The translations under genes and the position numbers were made by a program. From Saccharothrix sp. ST-888 (GTDB lineage Bacteria; Actinomycetota; Actinomycetes; Streptomycetales; Streptomycetaceae), in contig NZ_JYJF01000003.1 of the NCBI RefSeq assembly GCF_000955975.1, positions 62,001-126,000 of the forward strand: a stretch of DNA of 64,000 nucleotides, written 5' to 3'. Positions 60,852 through 64,000 of this stretch are shown here, in pieces (position 1 is the stretch's first letter; each line of letters opens with the position of its first letter). Below the pieces are notes generated by a model. That model was not told where the DNA came from. It made no database searches and was given only the letters and a program-made list of their open reading frames with translations.

Positions 60852-61493
60852 TCAGCCGCGTGGGACAGGGAGCGCGGCGGCCAGGCTGGCGACCGCAGCC
60901 GGGGTGCCGTCCACCTGGAGCGAGGTGCGGGCGCCGCGGCCGAATGCGAAGAGGACCAACTCGCCGGGTTCGCCGGTGAGTTCGACCAGGTCGGTGCCGC
61001 GGGGGCCGAACTCGACGCTGCCCGCGCCGGGCCAGCGCAGGGCCAGCCGGACCGGGGTCTTCCGCCCGGCTTCCAGCCGGGTCAGCATCGGCAGCCGCTG
61101 CCACAGGGACTGCGCCAACTCCGGTGCCACGTCCTGTGGTTGCCACTCGACGGCGCGTCGGACGTCCTCGGCGTGCACGAAGTACTCGACCGTGTTGGCA
61201 GCTTCGTCCACGCCCGGCAGTGCGAACGGCGACAGCCGCGGCGGGCCCGAGCGGAACAGCTGCACCAACTCCTCGTACGGGCGCTCCGCGTATCCCGCCT
61301 GCACCCGGGAAGTCCACCCGGCCAGTGCCTGCACCCGGATTCCGGGCGCCGCGTCCGCGCGCCGCTCGCGCAGGACCAGATGGGCGGCCAGGTCGCGGGT
61401 GGTCCACCCCTCGCACAGCGTCGGGGCGTCGGGACCGGCCGCGCTCAGCAGCTCGGCAAGCCGCTGACGCTCCGTACGGGCAGAGTTCGACAT
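60852..61493 (-). CDS. TIGR03085-family (DinB/mycothiol-type) protein
   Basis: This 213-residue protein resembles the actinobacterial TIGR03085 family, in the maleylpyruvate isomerase/DinB helical-bundle superfamily. It has RQRLAELLSAAGPDAPTLCEGWTTRDLAAHLVLRERR, where the histidine starts the metal site, then NTVEYFVHAEDVRRA with the other histidines. An SCP2-like C-terminal part ends in ELVLFAFGRGARTSLQVDG. Some relatives use mycothiol; the substrate here is unknown. The ATG at 61493 is 29 bases after the stop of the next gene on this strand. Confidence 0.85.
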   Translation of the reverse strand: MSNSARTERQRLAELLSAAGPDAPTLCEGWTTRDLAAHLVLRERRADAAPGIRVQALAGWTSRVQAGYAERPYEELVQLFRSGPPRLSPFALPGVDEAANTVEYFVHAEDVRRAVEWQPQDVAPELAQSLWQRLPMLTRLEAGRKTPVRLALRWPGAGSVEFGPRGTDLVELTGEPGELVLFAFGRGARTSLQVDGTPAAVASLAAALPVPRG

Positions 61494-61522
61494 GGCTCCC
61501 ACCCTACGCCGAGGCCGGCGGC

Positions 61523-62104
61523 TCACCCGTCGGCGGGAACGCCCGAGCGGAAGTGTCCGGTCGTCTTCGCGCCGCCCTGGTGCTCGCTCACCGTCATGGT
61601 GCACGTCGCGTCCCGCATGCCCTGCTGATAGAACTTCAGATAGGGCCCGATCGGGAAGCCGTAGTACGGCCCGCCGCCGCCCTGCTGCTGCTCCCAGTCG
61701 GTCAGCGGCGCCTGGCACAGCTCGCGCAGGGTGCGGCCGATCAGCAGGTCGCTGGCCAGGCCCTCCGGCAGGACGACGTTGGCGATCGCCTCGCCGTCGT
61801 GCGCCTCGGTGCACGGGCGGGCCTCCGCCTTGGTGATCCCCGTGCTCAGCTGCGGATGGTCCAGGCACGTCCCCGGCAGGAAGTACGGGTACGGCAGCAC
61901 CTTCGACGGACTCGGGCTCGCCGAGGGGCTGTGCGAGGTGGGGGCCGCAGGCGGCGGCAGGGCGACCTTCTGCCGCTCCGGCCACAGGAACAGCCCGCCC
62001 AGCGCCGCCACCACGACCACGGCCAGCAGCGCCATCCACCACCGCCGTCCTCCGCGCGCCCGGCCGCCCTGCGGCGACGCGCTCCCCATCGGCCCCTGCT
62101 CCAC
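61523..62104 (-). CDS. membrane-anchored protein with Septum_form-like domain
   Basis: This 193-residue protein has a basic cytoplasmic head, one membrane helix (about residues 22-40, WWMALLAVVVVAALGGLFLW) and a Pro/Ser linker. The extracytoplasmic domain carries the pattern GTCLDHPQ, ARPCTEAHDGEAIANVVLP, ELCQAPLTDWEQQQ and DATCTMTV. The C-x(n)-PCTEAH spacing resembles the Septum_form domain of actinobacterial secreted proteins, a family of uncertain function. I chose GTG 62104 with GAGGGGG upstream; ATG 62089 is possible. It is divergent from the small Rossmann-like protein gene. Confidence 0.75.
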   Translation of the reverse strand: MEQGPMGSASPQGGRARGGRRWWMALLAVVVVAALGGLFLWPERQKVALPPPAAPTSHSPSASPSPSKVLPYPYFLPGTCLDHPQLSTGITKAEARPCTEAHDGEAIANVVLPEGLASDLLIGRTLRELCQAPLTDWEQQQGGGGPYYGFPIGPYLKFYQQGMRDATCTMTVSEHQGGAKTTGHFRSGVPADG

Positions 62105-62245
62105 CTCAACCCCCTCGGCTCGCAGCCATTCTGGCCGTGCGGACGGCGAGTTGGCAGGGGATTGACAACAACGGTCCGCAGTCGGGGCCCCGCACGCCCC
62201 CGGGTATACGCTGGCGGCGGCACGGCCCGGATCACGAGGTGTTTG

Positions 62246-62719
62246 ATGCGAGTCGGAATCATCGGGCACGAGGGGCTCTCGGATCTCTCGGAGATGCTCG
62301 TCCGCGGTGAGATGTGGCGGTTGGTGACCGAGTACGGCGCCTACGAGCTGGTCGGGGTGACCTGTCTGGCCGAGGGCCCCGAGACCTGGTTCGCGCAGTC
62401 GGTCCTCGGCCACGGCGGGAAGGTCGAGGTGATCGTCTCGGCCAGTGCGGGCCGGGCCGGTGCCTTCGACGCTCCCGGCAGCAGCCGTGCCGGACAGCGG
62501 CTGCTGAACGAGGCCACCGCCGTCCACCGGCTGGCCCCCGTCGAGGCCGGCGGACTCGGGGACGACACCTGCCGGGCACTGGTCGGCATGGTCGACGAAC
62601 TGCTCGCGGTCTGGGACGGGCAGCCGGGCAGCCAACCCGCGAGGGTGGTCGAGGCGGCCCGGCGCGCGGGCCTGTTCGTCCAGGTGATCTGGCCGGACGG
62701 CTGCCAGAGCCCGGCGTAG
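62246..62719 (+). CDS. small Rossmann-like protein of unknown function
   Basis: This 157-residue protein starts with RVGIIGHEGLSDLSEMLVRGEM, a beta strand, glycine-containing loop and helix as in SLOG or nucleotide-binding Rossmann folds. It continues with YELVGVTCLAEGPETWFAQSVLG and KVEVIVSA, and ends in RRAGLFVQVIWPDG. The strand order and GPETWFA segment recall SLOG-like proteins that bind nucleotide ligands, but I cannot name a family. The ATG at 62246 has ACGAGG 7 bases upstream. hisI follows after 109 bases. Confidence 0.72.
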   Translation: MRVGIIGHEGLSDLSEMLVRGEMWRLVTEYGAYELVGVTCLAEGPETWFAQSVLGHGGKVEVIVSASAGRAGAFDAPGSSRAGQRLLNEATAVHRLAPVEAGGLGDDTCRALVGMVDELLAVWDGQPGSQPARVVEAARRAGLFVQVIWPDGCQSPA

Positions 62720-62828
62720 CGCGGTCGTCCCGGAGCGCGGGGGACCGGACGGGCCGGCTCCCGCGCAGGTCCCCGCGTCCCGGCGAAGCCACCGCCGGCC
62801 CACCCAGGCCACCTGCGAGAATGGCCGT

Positions 62829-63203
62829 ATGTCCACCACACCCGCCGCCCCCGGCAGCACCGCCCTGGCCGCCGAGATCGCCGCCCGCCTCAAGCGCTCG
62901 TCCGACGGCCTGATCCCCGCCATCGCCCAGCAGTACGACACCGGCGAGGTGCTGATGCTCGGCTGGATGGACGACGAGGCGCTGCACCGCACCCTCACCA
63001 CCGGCCGCTGCACCTACTGGAGCCGCAGCCGGCAGGAGTACTGGGTCAAGGGCGACACCTCCGGGCACGTCCAGCACGTCAAGTCCGTTGCGCTGGACTG
63101 CGACGCCGACACCCTGCTGGTCCGGGTCGACCAGGTCGGCGCGGCCTGCCACACCGGGACCCGCACCTGCTTCGACACCGACGTCCTGCCGCTCGCTCGC
63201 TAA
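62829..63203 (+). CDS. hisI: phosphoribosyl-AMP cyclohydrolase HisI
   Basis: This 124-residue enzyme opens the adenine ring of phosphoribosyl-AMP, the third step of histidine synthesis. It shows GLIPAIAQQYDTGEVLMLGWMDDEAL, TYWSRSRQEYWVKGDTSGHVQHV, the metal-site LDCDADTLLVRVDQ and the zinc cysteines in ACHTGTRTCF. It is the mono-functional form, so hisE lies elsewhere. It is separated from the main his operon and lies 44 bases before trpE. GAGAAT 8 bases upstream of the ATG may be a -10 of a leaderless message. Confidence 0.96.
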   Translation: MSTTPAAPGSTALAAEIAARLKRSSDGLIPAIAQQYDTGEVLMLGWMDDEALHRTLTTGRCTYWSRSRQEYWVKGDTSGHVQHVKSVALDCDADTLLVRVDQVGAACHTGTRTCFDTDVLPLAR

Positions 63204-63247
63204 CCTCTTCCTCCGTCAGCCCCTGCTCACGAACGGTGAAGTACCCC

Positions 63248-64000
63248 ATGGACCTTGAGGCCTTCCGCAAGCTCGCCGTAGACACCCGGGTCATCCCGGT
63301 CACCCGCCGGCTCCTCGCGGACGGGCTCACGCCCATCGGCCTGTACCGCAGCCTGGCCGCCGAGCGTCCCGGCACCTTCCTGCTGGAGTCGGCCGAGCAG
63401 GGCCGGAGTTGGTCCAGGTACTCCTTCGTGGGCGTGCGCAGCGCCGCCGCGCTCACCGCGGACCGGGACGGCAACGCCCACTGGCACGGCACCCCGCCGG
63501 TCGGCATCCCCACCGACGGCGACCCGCTGGAGGTGCTCCGGGCCGCACTCGCCGCACTGCACACCCCGCGCGGCGCCGACGACGGCCTGCCGCCGCTCAC
63601 CGGCGGCCTGGTCGGCTACCTCGGCTACGACATCGTCCGCCGCCTGGAGAAGCTGCCCGACCGCACCCCGGACGACCTCGGGCTGCCCGAGCTCACCATG
63701 CTGCTCGCCACCGACCTCGCCGTGCTCGACCACTGGGACGGCTCGGTGGTGCTGATCGCCAACGCGGTCAACCACAACGACCTGGCCAGCGGCGTGGACG
63801 AGGCGTACGCGGACGCGGTGGCCCGGCTGGACGCGATGGAGGCCGACCTGCTGGAGCCGGTCGCCTCCGGGCTCGCCACCTTCACCCCGACCGCCGTCGA
63901 CGCCCACTCGCCGTTCGGCGGCGAGCCGTACGGGCGGGCCGTGGAGGAGATCAAGGAGCGGATCCGGGCCGGCGAGGCGTTCCAGGTGGTGGTCTCCCAG
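63248..64000 (+). CDS. trpE: anthranilate synthase component I TrpE (3' truncated by the window)
   Basis: The frame runs from ATG 63248 to the window end without a stop, so 251 residues of the N-terminal part are present. It has the tryptophan feedback-site segment TFLLESAEQGRSWSRYSFVG, GGLVGYLGYDIVRRLEKLP and the start of the chorismate-binding core (RIRAGEAFQVVVSQ). The protein should make anthranilate from chorismate with a glutaminase partner. No trp leader peptide or attenuator fits in the 44 bases after hisI, so trpE is probably co-transcribed with hisI. Confidence 0.95.
   Translation, partial: MDLEAFRKLAVDTRVIPVTRRLLADGLTPIGLYRSLAAERPGTFLLESAEQGRSWSRYSFVGVRSAAALTADRDGNAHWHGTPPVGIPTDGDPLEVLRAALAALHTPRGADDGLPPLTGGLVGYLGYDIVRRLEKLPDRTPDDLGLPELTMLLATDLAVLDHWDGSVVLIANAVNHNDLASGVDEAYADAVARLDAMEADLLEPVASGLATFTPTAVDAHSPFGGEPYGRAVEEIKERIRAGEAFQVVVSQ

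Noticed and set aside
63204..63247. A trp leader peptide and attenuator before trpE
   Set aside because: The gap is only 44 bases, with no short Trp-rich frame and no alternative hairpins.

Overview
The window is a very GC-rich actinobacterial chromosome segment. Gene content and order point to the family Streptomycetaceae (Streptomyces, Kitasatospora or a close relative). The dcw division and cell-wall cluster lacks ftsA and continues ftsZ-pgeF-yggS-sepF-sepG-divIVA. It is followed by a T-box-controlled ileS, a DksA-type gene, lspA, rluD, dnaE, a his operon with the actinobacterial priA-type hisA, and hisI-trpE. GTG and TTG starts, 4-base ATGA/GTGA overlaps and long perfect hairpin terminators are frequent. 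All of this is core chromosome: I saw no insertion sequence, prophage, CRISPR array, rRNA or tRNA gene.

Layout. 1-1785: the end of a HEPN-domain gene, a methyltransferase and a DUF3040 membrane protein. 1894-7555, minus strand: a TgpA-like transglutaminase, DUF58 protein and MoxR ATPase operon, then a beta-carbonic anhydrase. 8050-20864: rsmH-ftsL-ftsI-murE-murF-mraY-murD-ftsW-murG-ftsQ, nearly all translationally coupled, with a perfect hairpin between murD and ftsW. 20865-26601: a 362-base regulatory region with a good promoter and a 9-7-9 inverted repeat, then ftsZ, pgeF, yggS, sepF, sepG and divIVA. 26615-30247: two strong terminators, ileS on the minus strand and its translational T-box leader. 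30480-33288: DksA-like protein, lspA, rluD and an acetyltransferase. 33311-39309: an MscS channel, a small helical protein, a fusion of an extracytoplasmic S15-type hydrolase to an ABC ATPase with its permease, and a small hydrolase. 39604-43137: dnaE.

43272-54885 is more accessory: a LysR regulator divergent from a dapA paralogue and an asd gene, a secreted protein, an NYN-domain protein, a second ABC pair, a DUF2567 protein, a cluster of three interspersed repeats, YbaK, a Lon-N protein and a large beta-helix membrane protein. 54977-60812 is the his operon (hisD-hisC-hisB-small membrane protein-hisH-priA-ridA-hisF). It is followed by a TIGR03085-type protein, a Septum_form-like lipid-anchored or membrane protein, a small Rossmann-like protein, hisI, and trpE cut by the window end.

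How the genes fit together: the dcw block makes lipid II (MurE, MurF, MraY, MurD, MurG), moves and polymerises septal wall (FtsW, FtsI, FtsQ, FtsL) and builds the Z-ring and polar growth machinery (FtsZ, SepF, SepG, DivIVA). The his block supplies histidine, and PriA probably also serves tryptophan synthesis beside trpE. The points most worth a second look are the IleRS with a swapped GxHH signature under a T-box, the hydrolase-ABC fusion transporter, the missing lspA start codon beside a short repeat, the murD-ftsW hairpin, and the unannotated two-helix membrane protein inside the his operon.
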